NCBI GenBank assembly: GCA_900554605.1
Contig: USHU01000023.1
Location: 1-10,262 of the forward strand
DNA from: an uncultured Actinomyces sp.
GTDB lineage: Bacteria; Actinomycetota; Actinomycetes; Actinomycetales; Actinomycetaceae
Direction of reading: 5' to 3'
Length of the DNA: 10,262 nt
This document shows positions 1-7,005 of this stretch, in pieces (positions within the stretch are counted from its first letter, which is position 1; every line of letters starts with the position of its first letter). Below the pieces are notes generated by a model. It saw nothing but the letters and a program-made list of their open reading frames with translations, was not told the origin of the DNA and did not search any database. Made by a program: the position numbers and the translations under genes.

Positions 1-1
1 G

Positions 2-853
2 CTGTGCGCCTTGGCTCCCCTGCATAACCCCGCACACCTCAAGGGCATTGACGTTGCCCGCGAGCTCATGCCTGACACCCCTCACGTGGCAGTCTTCGAT
101 ACCGCTTTCTTCCAGCGTCTTCCCGAAGAGACCGCAACCTATGCTCTCAAGCAGGAAGTCGCTGAAAAGTACGCTGTGCGCCGCTACGGCGCTCACGGCA
201 CTTCTCACCAGTACGTCTCCGGTCAGGTTGCTCGCCTCATGGGTAACGATGCTCTGCGTCAGATCGTCCTTCACCTGGGTAATGGCGCATCGGTGTCCGC
301 AGTCAAGGCCGGCCGTCCGATCGATACCTCGATGGGCCTGACCCCTCTCGAGGGTTTGGTCATGGGAACCCGCCCCGGCGACATCGCCCCCGCCGTTGTT
401 TTCCACCTGCAGCGTCAGACCGGCTGGAGCGCCGACGAAGTGGACGATCTCTTCAACAAGCAATCAGGTCTCAAGGGCTTGACCGGAGAGAATGACATGC
501 GCGCCGTTCGCCACATGGTCGATTCCGAGGACCCCGAAGTCGCACGCCGCGCACGCCTCGCACTGGATATCTACGTCACCCGCATCATCAAGTACATCGG
601 CTCCTACACTGCTGAGCTCGGCGGACTGGATGTCATTACTTTCACCGCTGGCATTGGCGAGAACGATGCGGATCTTCGCCGCGAGGTCTGCGAGCGTCTC
701 CTCCCCTTCGGTGTGCGCATCGATGACGAGGTGAACAACCAGCGTTTCTCGGCCGCAACAACCATTTCGACCGACGATTCCTCTGTTACCGTCATGGTTG
801 TTCCCACGAACGAAGAACTTGCGATCGCCCGTCAGGCACTCACTCTGATCTGA
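2..853 (+). CDS. ackA: Acetate kinase, C-terminal ~283 residues (5' end outside window)
   Basis: Acetate kinase interconverts acetate + ATP and acetyl phosphate + ADP in the cytosol (Pta-AckA pathway). The reading frame is already open at the window edge and the first residues (LCALAPLHNP) match the middle of the family, so roughly the first 115 residues are missing compared with the usual ~400. The TTG at position 11 is not the true start. Visible family motifs are GAHGTSH (active-site His loop), the second signature DTSMGLTPLEGLVMGTRPGD with its conserved Arg, and FTAGIGEN near the C terminus with the catalytic-site Glu. The frame ends at a TGA followed 27 bp later by a strong hairpin. The usual partner pta would lie upstream, outside the window. 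The family call is near certain from the motifs; only the N-terminus is unknown. Confidence 0.97.
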   Translation: MCALAPLHNPAHLKGIDVARELMPDTPHVAVFDTAFFQRLPEETATYALKQEVAEKYAVRRYGAHGTSHQYVSGQVARLMGNDALRQIVLHLGNGASVSAVKAGRPIDTSMGLTPLEGLVMGTRPGDIAPAVVFHLQRQTGWSADEVDDLFNKQSGLKGLTGENDMRAVRHMVDSEDPEVARRARLALDIYVTRIIKYIGSYTAELGGLDVITFTAGIGENDADLRREVCERLLPFGVRIDDEVNNQRFSAATTISTDDSSVTVMVVPTNEELAIARQALTLI

Positions 854-880
854 TTTTAGACGCAACTTTTCATCGCAATT

Positions 881-914
881 CGAGGCCGGGGCTGCAATGT
901 GCACCCCGGCCTCG
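881..914 (+). terminator. GC-rich hairpin downstream of ackA, no T-tract
   Basis: A perfect 11-bp inverted repeat (881-891 CGAGGCCGGGG with 904-914) has a 12-nt loop that can itself close through TGCA/TGCA. No run of T follows, so it resembles the T-less hairpins often found at gene ends in high-GC actinobacteria. Termination is inferred from its position 27 bp after the ackA stop codon. Confidence 0.7.
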
Positions 915-931
915 GCATCTATCCACAGGCG

Positions 932-960
932 TTGACACTTAGCTTCAGCTGAACTAGATT
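932..960 (+). promoter_or_regulatory. Near-consensus sigma-70/SigA-type promoter
   Basis: The -35 box is a perfect TTGACA (932-937), followed by exactly 17 bp and a -10 TAGATT (955-960, 4 of 6 to TATAAT). Transcription would start near 966-968 and run into a ~100-nt leader before the DUF3800-type start codon at 1068. It is the best promoter-like match I saw in the window. It may also serve cobB, which has no other obvious promoter. Confidence 0.6.
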
Positions 961-975
961 GACAAATGGTAACGG

Positions 976-986
976 CGAGCTAGTCC
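976..986 (+). repeat. 11-bp direct repeat, copy 1 (CGAGCTAGTCC)
   Basis: This 11-mer recurs perfectly at 1289-1299, 313 bp downstream. The copy lies in the first small hairpin of the leader (GCGAG 975-979 pairing with CTCGC 986-990). It contains CTAG, a tetranucleotide that is rare in many bacterial genomes. Its significance is unproven. Confidence 0.5.
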
Positions 987-1007
987 TCGCAGAGTGCCAA
1001 TCCGCGG

Positions 1008-1041
1008 ACCCGCGCGCGCACATTGTGCGGCGTGGGTTTTT
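1008..1041 (+). terminator. Terminator/attenuator-like hairpin in the leader before the DUF3800 remnant
   Basis: The outer stem pairs ACCCGCG (1008-1014) with CGTGGGT (1031-1037, one G-U pair). The inner stem pairs CGCAC (1017-1021) with GTGCG (1025-1029) around an ATT loop. A T5 run (1037-1041) follows immediately. It lies after the promoter at 932-960 and 16 bp before the AGGAG ribosome binding site (1058-1062). The geometry therefore fits either a transcription attenuator or the 3' end of a ~75-nt small RNA starting near 967. Neither is shown by sequence alone. Confidence 0.5.
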
Positions 1042-1067
1042 GCGTTTGTTCTCAGTGAGGAGAAGGC

Positions 1068-1391
1068 ATGCTCATTGCCTATATCGACGAAGTTGGCGAA
1101 CCTGGAGCATTCGTTTCATACGACCATGCCAAGTTCAAAACCTCGCCGGTATTCGGATACGCAGGTTTCGTCATTCCTGAAGAACGGGTTCATGATTTTT
1201 CTCGGCAAGTCACGCAAACGAAAAGAGACTTCTTCTCTTTTCTCCATCCCGCAGATGATTACATTCCCACTTGGGAAAGGAAAGGTGCCGAGCTAGTCCA
1301 AAAAGGGGCGATGGAACGCGCAAAAGCAAGCTCTCCCTTAGCGCTTGAAAAACGCCAAACTCATAGTGAGACAAGCACATATGACCACTGA
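1068..1391 (+). pseudogene. Truncated DUF3800-type protein remnant
   Basis: An ATG with a good AGGAG site (1058-1062) opens a 107-residue frame. The N-terminus (LIAYIDEVGEPG...) looks like the start of DUF3800 proteins, which typically begin with a YIDE(S)G acidic motif and an RNase-H-like fold and run to about 200-300 residues; their function is not firmly known. Family-like sequence seems to stop around WERKGAELV (residues ~75). The remaining tail is Lys/Ser/Glu-rich and unrecognisable, and the stop codon falls inside cobB, overlapping it by 11 bp. Base composition is visibly more AT-rich than the neighbours, which suggests acquisition followed by 3' loss. It could instead be a genuinely short protein. 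The DUF3800 assignment is from memory of the N-terminal motif and is moderately sure. Confidence 0.6.
1289..1299 (+). repeat. 11-bp direct repeat, copy 2 (CGAGCTAGTCC)
   Basis: This is a perfect copy of 976-986. It lies close to where recognisable DUF3800 sequence ends, which raises the possibility that it marks a recombination or deletion boundary. That is inference only. Confidence 0.45.
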
Positions 1392-2115
1392 TATTTCAAC
1401 CCTCGCGAATTGGCTTCGCACCTCTCCTTCAACAGTATTTTTCGGAGGCGCGGGAGTCTCCACGGAGTCAGGCATTCCCGACTTTCGCGGCGCGAACGGC
1501 TTCTACTTCCAAGAGCGCACAATCCCCTTGGAGCAGGTTCTCAGTATCGATTTCTTTTCGGTTCATCCCGAGGCCTACTGGGAGTGGTTCCGCGAAGTGC
1601 ACAAGCCAGTCGACCCCAACGGCGCCCACCGCGCACTTGCCACGCTCGAGGCAGATGGGCTTCTCGAGTGCGTCATCACTCAAAACATCGACGGTCTTCA
1701 CCAGCGCGCCGGCTCACGCACAGTCTGGGAGCTTCACGGAAATTGGGAGCACCTTCTGTGCACCGCTTGTGGGGCCGGCTATCCCCTTTCCTCTATTCCC
1801 GAGGCCTTTGAGGAGTTAGTCCCGACCTGTCCGCGCTGCCACGGACAGCTCCGTCCCGATATCGTCATGTATGGCGAAGCGTTGAACGAGGACGTCATCA
1901 GTAGCGCCGTGCAGGCAATCTCGCACGCCGATCTATTGATCGTGGCTGGAACATCTCTGGTCGTCTATCCCGCTGCGGGATTACTTAACTATTTCTCGGG
2001 TTCACACCTGGTCTTGATGAACGCGACGCCAACGAACGCCGACGCTGACGCAGACCTCATCATCCGCGACCCCGTCGCTCAGTCTTTTGAAGCTGTGATG
2101 AAGGAACTGAACTAG
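1381..2115 (+). CDS. cobB: Sir2-family NAD-dependent protein deacylase
   Basis: Cytosolic sirtuin that removes acetyl (or other acyl) groups from lysines, consuming NAD+ and giving nicotinamide and O-acyl-ADP-ribose. At 244 residues it has normal bacterial length. Motifs in order: NAD-binding GAGVS (23-27) continuing to SGIPDFRG (30-37); TQNIDGLHQRAG (100-111); catalytic His in ELHGN (H119); a zinc ribbon with CTAC (C127, C130) and CPRC (C150, C153); RPDIVMYGE (158-166); GTSLVVYPA (190-198); and LVLMN (210-214). I chose ATG 1381 because residue 1 then lies shortly before the Rossmann core. A TTG at 1345 would add 12 unconserved residues. The Shine-Dalgarno sequence is weak (GTGAG, 1366-1370). 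All catalytic and zinc residues are present, so it should be active. Substrate acyl preference cannot be read from the sequence. The neighbours ackA (acetyl phosphate) and nadE (NAD+ supply) fit its chemistry. Confidence 0.95.
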   Translation: MTTDISTLANWLRTSPSTVFFGGAGVSTESGIPDFRGANGFYFQERTIPLEQVLSIDFFSVHPEAYWEWFREVHKPVDPNGAHRALATLEADGLLECVITQNIDGLHQRAGSRTVWELHGNWEHLLCTACGAGYPLSSIPEAFEELVPTCPRCHGQLRPDIVMYGEALNEDVISSAVQAISHADLLIVAGTSLVVYPAAGLLNYFSGSHLVLMNATPTNADADADLIIRDPVAQSFEAVMKELN

Positions 2116-2198
2116 ACACACTTACCCGGCTACGGCCTCGGGAAGGCGCAAGCCGCCCAAGTAGGCGACAATAGCCCTAGCGACTCAGGAGGAAAGCC

Positions 2199-4280
2199 AT
2201 GAACTTCCATTCCCTTTACGACCAGGGCTTCGCACGCGTGGCGGCAGTGACGCTCCCCGTTCATCCCGCACAGCCACTGGCCAATGCCGAAGAAATCATT
2301 GCAGCCGCGCGAAGCTGCGATGAACGCGGTGTCTCGATTGCACTCTTCCCTGAGCTGTGCGTTTCGGGGTATGCGATCGACGATCTCCTCCTTCAAGACG
2401 TTCTTCTTGATGAGGTCGAGCGCGCGCTCACCACCATCATTGCTGCCAGCGCGGATCTCCTCCCCCTGATCGTCGTCGGCGCGCCCCTGCGCAAGGGAGC
2501 AGCCCTCTACAACTGCGCGGTTGCAATTCACCGAGGCCGCGCACTTGCGGTCATCCCGAAGTCCTATCTTCCGAACTACCGCGAGTTCTATGAAAAGCGT
2601 CATTTCGTGACTCCGCCGAGCTTTGATAACGATCTTCTTCAGGCTCCGTGGGCCCCAACAGAGCCCTACACGGGGGATGCTCCCCTGCTGCCTTTTGGCT
2701 CCGTGACGATCGATGTCACTGATATCCCGGGGCTGTGTGTGGGTATTGAGGTCTGCGAAGACATGTGGGTTCCCGTCACCCCCGCTTCACTCCTTGCGCT
2801 CGCAGGCGCAACGGTGCTGCTCAACCTGAGCGCCTCCCCGATCACCGTCGGACGAGGCGACGAACGCAAGCTCTTGGCACAGTCAACCTCCGCGCGCTGC
2901 GCCTGCGCCTACGTCTACACCGCAGCCGGCCCGGGTGAATCAACGACCGACCTTGCTTGGGATGGGCAGACCCTGATTTACGAGGCCGGCCAGCTTCTTG
3001 CCGCCGGGGAGCGTTTCGCCTCGGGAACCCAAATCACCATTGCCGACGTTGATATTGAGCATCTGCGCACCGAGCGTACGCGCCAGAATTCTTTCACCGA
3101 TAACGCTCAAAAGATGCTCGACGGCCTCTCAATCCCGCGCCCCTACAGCATTGCCATTGAGCTGAACCCACCGCGAACGGATCTAGGTTTGGAACGCGAG
3201 GTCGATCGCTTCCCCTTCGTCCCCGACGACCCGAACCAGCTGGAACAGGACTGCTACGAGGCCTACAACATTCAGGTGGCCGGCCTGGTCCAGCGCCTGC
3301 GCGCAATCGGCAACCCGAAGATCGTCATCGGTGTGTCGGGCGGTTTGGATTCAACGCACGCACTGATCGTTGCGGCTCGAGCAATGGACCTCTTGGGTCG
3401 TCCGCGTACAGATATTCTGGGCTACACGCTTCCCGGCTTTGCGACTTCCGCGCGCACGAAGACCAATGCGATTGCGCTATGCGAAAGATTGGGAGTCTCC
3501 TTCAAGGAAATCGATATCACCCCTGCAGCCAGGCAGATGCTGGCCGATATCGATCACCCCTACGCCGATGGCCACGACGACTACGACGTCACTTTCGAGA
3601 ACGTTCAAGCAGGACTGCGCACGGACTATCTTTTCCGCCTCGCAAATCACCTGGGCGGCATTGTCTTGGGTACTGGTGATCTCTCAGAGCTTGCGCTGGG
3701 TTGGTGCACTTACGGCGTCGGCGACCAGATGAGCCACTACGCCGTCAATACCGGCGTTCCCAAGACGATGATCCAGCACCTGATCCGCTGGGTGGTGTCT
3801 TCTGGCCAGTTCTCCCCTGAAGTTGGCGAGATTTTGCTCTCGATTCTGGGAACCGAAATTTCTCCGGAGCTTGTTCCCGCAAAGCCCGGACAGAAGATGC
3901 AGTCCACGCAGGACAAGATCGGCCCTTACAACCTGCAAGACTTCAACCTGTACTACGTGCTTCGACGCGGGGCTCGCCCGTCAAAGATTGCATTTTTGGC
4001 AGAGCACGCATGGTCGGACGCCTCTCACGGGGACTGGCCAGCTGGCTACCCCGAAGAAGACAAGGTTTCGTATTCCTTGGACGAGATCGTGAAGTGGGAG
4101 CGCCTGTTTATCCGTCGTTATTTCACTCAGCAGTTCAAGCGCAGCGCGCTCCCCAATGGCCCCAAGGTTATGGCTGGCGGGTCGCTTTCCCCGCGCGGAG
4201 ACTGGCGTATGCCTTCGGATGTCTCCGCCGAGGCGTGGCTGCGCGAGTTGGACGGCGCCGTCAGCGGCCTCATCGACTGA
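2199..4280 (+). CDS. nadE: Glutamine-dependent NAD+ synthetase (two-domain)
   Basis: Catalyses the last step of NAD+ synthesis: deamido-NAD+ is adenylated with ATP and amidated with ammonia from glutamine. The N-terminal nitrilase-type glutaminase domain (about 10-290) shows the Glu-Lys-Cys triad: E52 in [11 protein letters not shown]121 in [19 protein letters not shown], and C186 in GIEVCEDMW. The C-terminal synthetase domain (about 350-690) has the pyrophosphate-binding loop SGGLDS (380-385), then [13 protein letters not shown] and a conserved [11 protein letters not shown] segment. The length of 693 residues is close to the octameric mycobacterial enzyme and much longer than ammonia-only NadE (~275). 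The start ATG is fixed by AGGAGG (2187-2192) six bases upstream. The 83-bp gap after cobB shows no convincing promoter or terminator, so cotranscription with cobB is possible. The gene ends at a bidirectional terminator. Confidence 0.97.
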   Translation: MNFHSLYDQGFARVAAVTLPVHPAQPLANAEEIIAAARSCDERGVSIALFPELCVSGYAIDDLLLQDVLLDEVERALTTIIAASADLLPLIVVGAPLRKGAALYNCAVAIHRGRALAVIPKSYLPNYREFYEKRHFVTPPSFDNDLLQAPWAPTEPYTGDAPLLPFGSVTIDVTDIPGLCVGIEVCEDMWVPVTPASLLALAGATVLLNLSASPITVGRGDERKLLAQSTSARCACAYVYTAAGPGESTTDLAWDGQTLIYEAGQLLAAGERFASGTQITIADVDIEHLRTERTRQNSFTDNAQKMLDGLSIPRPYSIAIELNPPRTDLGLEREVDRFPFVPDDPNQLEQDCYEAYNIQVAGLVQRLRAIGNPKIVIGVSGGLDSTHALIVAARAMDLLGRPRTDILGYTLPGFATSARTKTNAIALCERLGVSFKEIDITPAARQMLADIDHPYADGHDDYDVTFENVQAGLRTDYLFRLANHLGGIVLGTGDLSELALGWCTYGVGDQMSHYAVNTGVPKTMIQHLIRWVVSSGQFSPEVGEILLSILGTEISPELVPAKPGQKMQSTQDKIGPYNLQDFNLYYVLRRGARPSKIAFLAEHAWSDASHGDWPAGYPEEDKVSYSLDEIVKWERLFIRRYFTQQFKRSALPNGPKVMAGGSLSPRGDWRMPSDVSAEAWLRELDGAVSGLID

Positions 4281-4295
4281 ATCTCTCATACGAAA

Positions 4296-4336
4296 GGGGC
4301 TGGGTTACTCACAAACCCAGCCCCGATCGACTTTTT
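4296..4336. terminator. Bidirectional intrinsic terminator between nadE and the cupin gene
   Basis: A perfect 11-bp stem (4296-4306 GGGGCTGGGTT with 4314-4324) encloses a 7-nt loop (ACTCACA). On the plus strand a T5 run follows at 4332-4336. On the minus strand a short T-run (TTT) directly follows the stem. It sits between the converging stop codons of nadE (4280) and the cupin gene (4343), so it can serve both transcripts. Confidence 0.88.
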
Positions 4337-4342
4337 CTCACC

Positions 4343-4717
4343 TTACTTCTTTGGTGATCGCTCACGTGAATCCAACATGAACAGCGCCATCTTGGAAGGC
4401 TCAAGCGCGCGCACGGCGTGAGGCAGTCGCGTTCCGAAGTGGATCACATCTCCCGGACGCAGAATCACTGTGCGGCCATCAGCGACGATTTCCAGAGCAC
4501 CCTCGAGGGTCTGAAGAATCACGGGCATTGCCGCGGTGTGCTCACTGAGAATCTCGTCCTTATCGAAGGAGAAGAGCACCAGACGCATTCCTTCACAGTG
4601 CATGACGGTGCGCGAAACCGTGGCCTGTTCGTTGATCTGGATCATCGAGGCAATGTCTTGAACATCAGTCATGATCGGCACGGGAACCTCAAGATTTGTG
4701 TCGTCACTGAGCGTCAT
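4343..4717 (-). CDS. Small cupin-domain protein, last gene of the efe operon
   Basis: A 124-residue single-domain protein of the Cupin_2 type, predicted cytosolic (no signal peptide or membrane segment). The double-stranded beta-helix spans about residues 36-116. The first motif region has H60 in SEHTA followed by LEGALEIVADG. The second motif region has RPGD (87-90) and H100 in RLPHAV. The usual His-x-His of motif 1 is reduced to a single His (H60-T-A), so metal binding may be incomplete or different. The start is supported by AGGAG about 6 bases upstream and by a 14-bp overlap with the end of the methyltransferase gene (4704-4717), which implies translational coupling. Substrate and role are unknown. 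Such cupins are often small-molecule sensors or enzymes. Its place at the end of an iron-uptake operon suggests a role tied to iron or haem, but this is inference. Confidence 0.85.
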   Translation of the reverse strand: MTLSDDTNLEVPVPIMTDVQDIASMIQINEQATVSRTVMHCEGMRLVLFSFDKDEILSEHTAAMPVILQTLEGALEIVADGRTVILRPGDVIHFGTRLPHAVRALEPSKMALFMLDSRERSPKK

Positions 4718-5555
4718 GGTCTTCTCCTTTCAGTGGCTTATGAGCCACAATTGCCACTCCGCACATCCACTGTTGATATGTGCGGAAAGTCTTCCTCATT
4801 CCTAGCACACGGGCACGTAGCTCTCGATCTGAAAGAACATTTCGAATGATTCGCAGAGTTTGAAGAAAACCCTCATCGCGAATATTCCGCGAGAAATCGA
4901 GGAGGGCCATAGGCGCTGTGTGAACGCTATCAACCACCAATCCACATTCTTCCAAAAGCTGCGACCACTGCGCGCAGGTCAGGGGGCGAGCATTCACGTG
5001 AATTGCACGCGCCAAGTCCTTGCGAATCTGCGTATGCAATTCCTCGTCGATGGTATCGGGTTGAACGGCAAGCTCATGGATCGCATAGCGTCCTCCCGGT
5101 GCCAGCAGCCGCACGGCCTCGGAAATGATGGCTTTCTTGGACTTCTCTCCCTGCATGGTGAGCATGGCTTCACCAACGACAACATCAGCAGACCCCGACT
5201 CCAGCCCGGTGTCGGCGGCATCGGCATTGATCACTGTCCCCCGTATGCCAACCAACTCTCTTACGTGCTTGGCAGCAGCCGGGTCTTTGTCGACCCCCGT
5301 GTACGAGGCCGGTCGCGCAGCCAGAATTTCCGATGCGGTTCGCCCCAACCCGGGAGCGTATTCGACCACCCGGGAGCCTGTTAGCTTCGCCTCGGAAAGC
5401 ATCTGAAGAGTCAGTTCCAAGCCGCCGGGACGTAGAACTTTCTTTCCGACTCTTGCGAGTACCCAGTGCCCTGGTGCGGTAGATGCAGGACGCTGCGAAA
5501 TCGGAAGGGCCTCGCTTGCGTTTGCGTGTTCGCCCGTCTGGTTCGAGTCACTCAT
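4704..5555 (-). CDS. Class I SAM-dependent methyltransferase in the efe operon
   Basis: A 283-residue soluble protein with a Rossmann-type methyltransferase core: motif I VVEYAPGLGRT (63-73) for SAM binding, the acidic residue after strand 2 in TGVDKD (86-91), INADA (109-113), ADVVVGEAML (123-132) and the post-core LAPGGRYAIHEL (151-162). An additional C-terminal helical region (about 165-283) probably shapes the substrate pocket. I chose ATG 5555 because an AAGGGG ribosome binding site (5564-5569) sits just upstream, overlapping the efeB stop codon (5566-5568). An upstream in-frame start would extend into efeB and is not needed. Coupling to efeB upstream and to the cupin gene downstream (14-bp overlap) marks it as a true operon member. 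The methyl acceptor is unknown. I recognise the superfamily, not the subfamily. Confidence 0.9.
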   Translation of the reverse strand: MSDSNQTGEHANASEALPISQRPASTAPGHWVLARVGKKVLRPGGLELTLQMLSEAKLTGSRVVEYAPGLGRTASEILAARPASYTGVDKDPAAAKHVRELVGIRGTVINADAADTGLESGSADVVVGEAMLTMQGEKSKKAIISEAVRLLAPGGRYAIHELAVQPDTIDEELHTQIRKDLARAIHVNARPLTCAQWSQLLEECGLVVDSVHTAPMALLDFSRNIRDEGFLQTLRIIRNVLSDRELRARVLGMRKTFRTYQQWMCGVAIVAHKPLKGEDHDAQ

Positions 5556-5565
5556 CACATACCCC

Positions 5566-6909
5566 TTACTCAAAAAGCTTCTGGCCGACATAGGTGTCGT
5601 TCTCACGTACTCCGGGGAACATGAGGTACACACCTGAGGCCAAGTGCTGGAGGTACTCGGTCAGTTGATCGCTCTTCATCTTCGCCAAAACGGGGATAAA
5701 GCCCTCTGCAGGGTTGCGCACGTAGGCAACGAAGAACAGTCCCGCGTCCAAGCGCCCCAAGTAGTCCACGCCCTCGAGGTAGTTGTATCCGCGTCGCAGC
5801 ATGCGCCGCCCCGAGTTGTTATTTGGGTTCATCATGGCGACGTGAGAGTCTGGAGCAATAGCCAAGCCGGAGGAGCCAACAGTGGGGTTACCCTCTTGTC
5901 CTTCCTTCGCGAAATCAGGGTTGGTGAATTCTTCACCGCCCGACAGAGGTGCACCGTGGATCTTGTCGCGCCCGATGATCTGTTCTTGTTCGGCCAGGAC
6001 CAGTTCGTCCCAGACCTCCATCATCATCTTGATCTTGCGCACGCACATGTAGGATCCGCCAGCTGCCCATGATCCTTGATCGTCACCGGCTTGGATCCAC
6101 AGGTGCTTATCCAATTCGGCTTGAGAGGCTTCGGCCTTGATGTTGGATGTTCCATCCTTGAAGCCAAAAAGATTACGAGGCGTTTCCTGGGACTTTGAGG
6201 TCGATGAGGTTCGCCCGTATCCCAGTTGGGTCCAGCGCATGGTCGCGCGACCAAATGCGATGCGCGTGAGGTTGTGAAGGGCGTGGAGATTGACCATGGG
6301 GTCTTCGGAACAGGCCTGGATGATGAGGTCTCCGCCGCCGCGCTTGGGGTCGAGCTTTTCTGCTGCCATGGGCGGAATGCCGTCACGCAGAGCAACGGGA
6401 AGTTTATCGCCAAGACCAAAGCGATCTCGCCCTTCATCGTCGATGAACAGGGTTTTTCCTACACCGAAAGTGATGGTCAGACCTGCGGGGCCAAGCCCCA
6501 TCGATTCACCGGTGTCGGCCGGCGCCTTCGTCAGTGAAGTTGTGTAGTCCTTGACGAGTTCGCCATGAGTCATGCGTTCAGCGGCCAAGGTCCAGTCTTG
6601 GAGAAGTTCAATGAGCGTGTCACGGTTCGTGGTCGTCAAATCGAAAGCGGCAGTGTGCATCTGCTGCTGAGCGGGAGTAATGATTCCCTGCTGGTGTTCA
6701 CCGCGGAACTCGTAGGTCTTCTTCATGACATCGGAATCGATGCCATCACCCGCGTGGCGACCGAGGGCGAATCCGCCGCCACCGCCCAGCCCAAGGGTAA
6801 GTGCACCGAGGCCGGCTAATCCTAAAAATTGGCGACGCGAGAGTCCTTCTTTGGTGCCCTCGTGGTCGGCATTGCCATTGTTTTCAGCTGCTTCGTGATG
6901 CTGAGTCAT
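5566..6909 (-). CDS. efeB: Tat-exported DyP-type haem peroxidase / deferrochelatase EfeB
   Basis: Haem-containing peroxidase of the EfeUOB system, acting outside the membrane. It is thought to oxidise ferrous iron for uptake by EfeU, and a role in extracting iron from haem has been proposed. The N-terminus carries a twin-arginine signal SRRQFLG (24-30) followed by a hydrophobic Leu/Gly segment (31-50), so it is exported folded with haem. DyP hallmarks are GFKDG (249-253) with the catalytic Asp252, DSHVAMMNP with the proximal haem ligand His356, and LRRGY (371-375) with the distal Arg, then LFFVAYVRNP. At 447 residues it has normal length. The start ATG has AAAGGA (6917-6922) seven bases upstream. 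It follows efeO after a 96-bp gap containing a 15-bp hairpin, and its stop overlaps the methyltransferase ribosome binding site. The minimal Tat translocase needed for its export is encoded about 2.3 kb away (9241-10208). Confidence 0.95.
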   Translation of the reverse strand: MTQHHEAAENNGNADHEGTKEGLSRRQFLGLAGLGALTLGLGGGGGFALGRHAGDGIDSDVMKKTYEFRGEHQQGIITPAQQQMHTAAFDLTTTNRDTLIELLQDWTLAAERMTHGELVKDYTTSLTKAPADTGESMGLGPAGLTITFGVGKTLFIDDEGRDRFGLGDKLPVALRDGIPPMAAEKLDPKRGGGDLIIQACSEDPMVNLHALHNLTRIAFGRATMRWTQLGYGRTSSTSKSQETPRNLFGFKDGTSNIKAEASQAELDKHLWIQAGDDQGSWAAGGSYMCVRKIKMMMEVWDELVLAEQEQIIGRDKIHGAPLSGGEEFTNPDFAKEGQEGNPTVGSSGLAIAPDSHVAMMNPNNNSGRRMLRRGYNYLEGVDYLGRLDAGLFFVAYVRNPAEGFIPVLAKMKSDQLTEYLQHLASGVYLMFPGVRENDTYVGQKLFE

Positions 6910-6950
6910 GACTGGGTCCTTTAATGACAGACGGATGGTGAAAGTGATGC

Positions 6951-6990
6951 CGTTGGGCGTGGCGCCCCTTCAGGTGCGCCACGCCCAACG
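6951..6990 (-). repeat. 15-bp perfect inverted repeat between efeO and efeB
   Basis: CGTTGGGCGTGGCGC (6951-6965) is perfectly complementary to 6976-6990 with a 10-nt loop. In the minus-strand transcript it starts 15 nt after the efeO stop codon and ends about 41 nt before the efeB start. No T-run follows, so it may be a partial terminator, an RNA stabiliser or a processing site that sets the efeO:efeB ratio. It is the longest perfect hairpin I found in the window. Confidence 0.75.
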
Positions 6991-7005
6991 AGTTGTAACT
7001 AGTAC

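Noticed and set aside
464..904. A 146-codon minus-strand frame over the end of ackA.
   Set aside because: It is entirely antisense to well-conserved acetate kinase motifs (MGTRPGD is just outside, AGIGEN inside), and the protein has no recognisable features.
961..1045. A tRNA or known riboswitch in the leader before the DUF3800 remnant.
   Set aside because: There is no cloverleaf, T-loop consensus or CCA-like end, and I could not match the stems to any riboswitch core I know. It is kept only as an unidentified structured leader.
1410..1811. A 133-codon plus-strand frame inside cobB in another frame.
   Set aside because: Arg/Ser/His-rich out-of-frame translation typical of shadow frames. The sirtuin frame is complete and motif-rich.
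2116..2198. A terminator or promoter between cobB and nadE.
   Set aside because: Only 3-4 bp stems (for example CCCG/CGGG) without a T-run are present, and no paired -35/-10 boxes at good spacing were found. The only secure element is the nadE AGGAGG site.
4860..5384. A 174-codon plus-strand frame opposite the methyltransferase.
   Set aside because: It is a shadow of the minus-strand gene, whose SAM-binding motifs are clear. There is no ribosome binding site or homology-like pattern.
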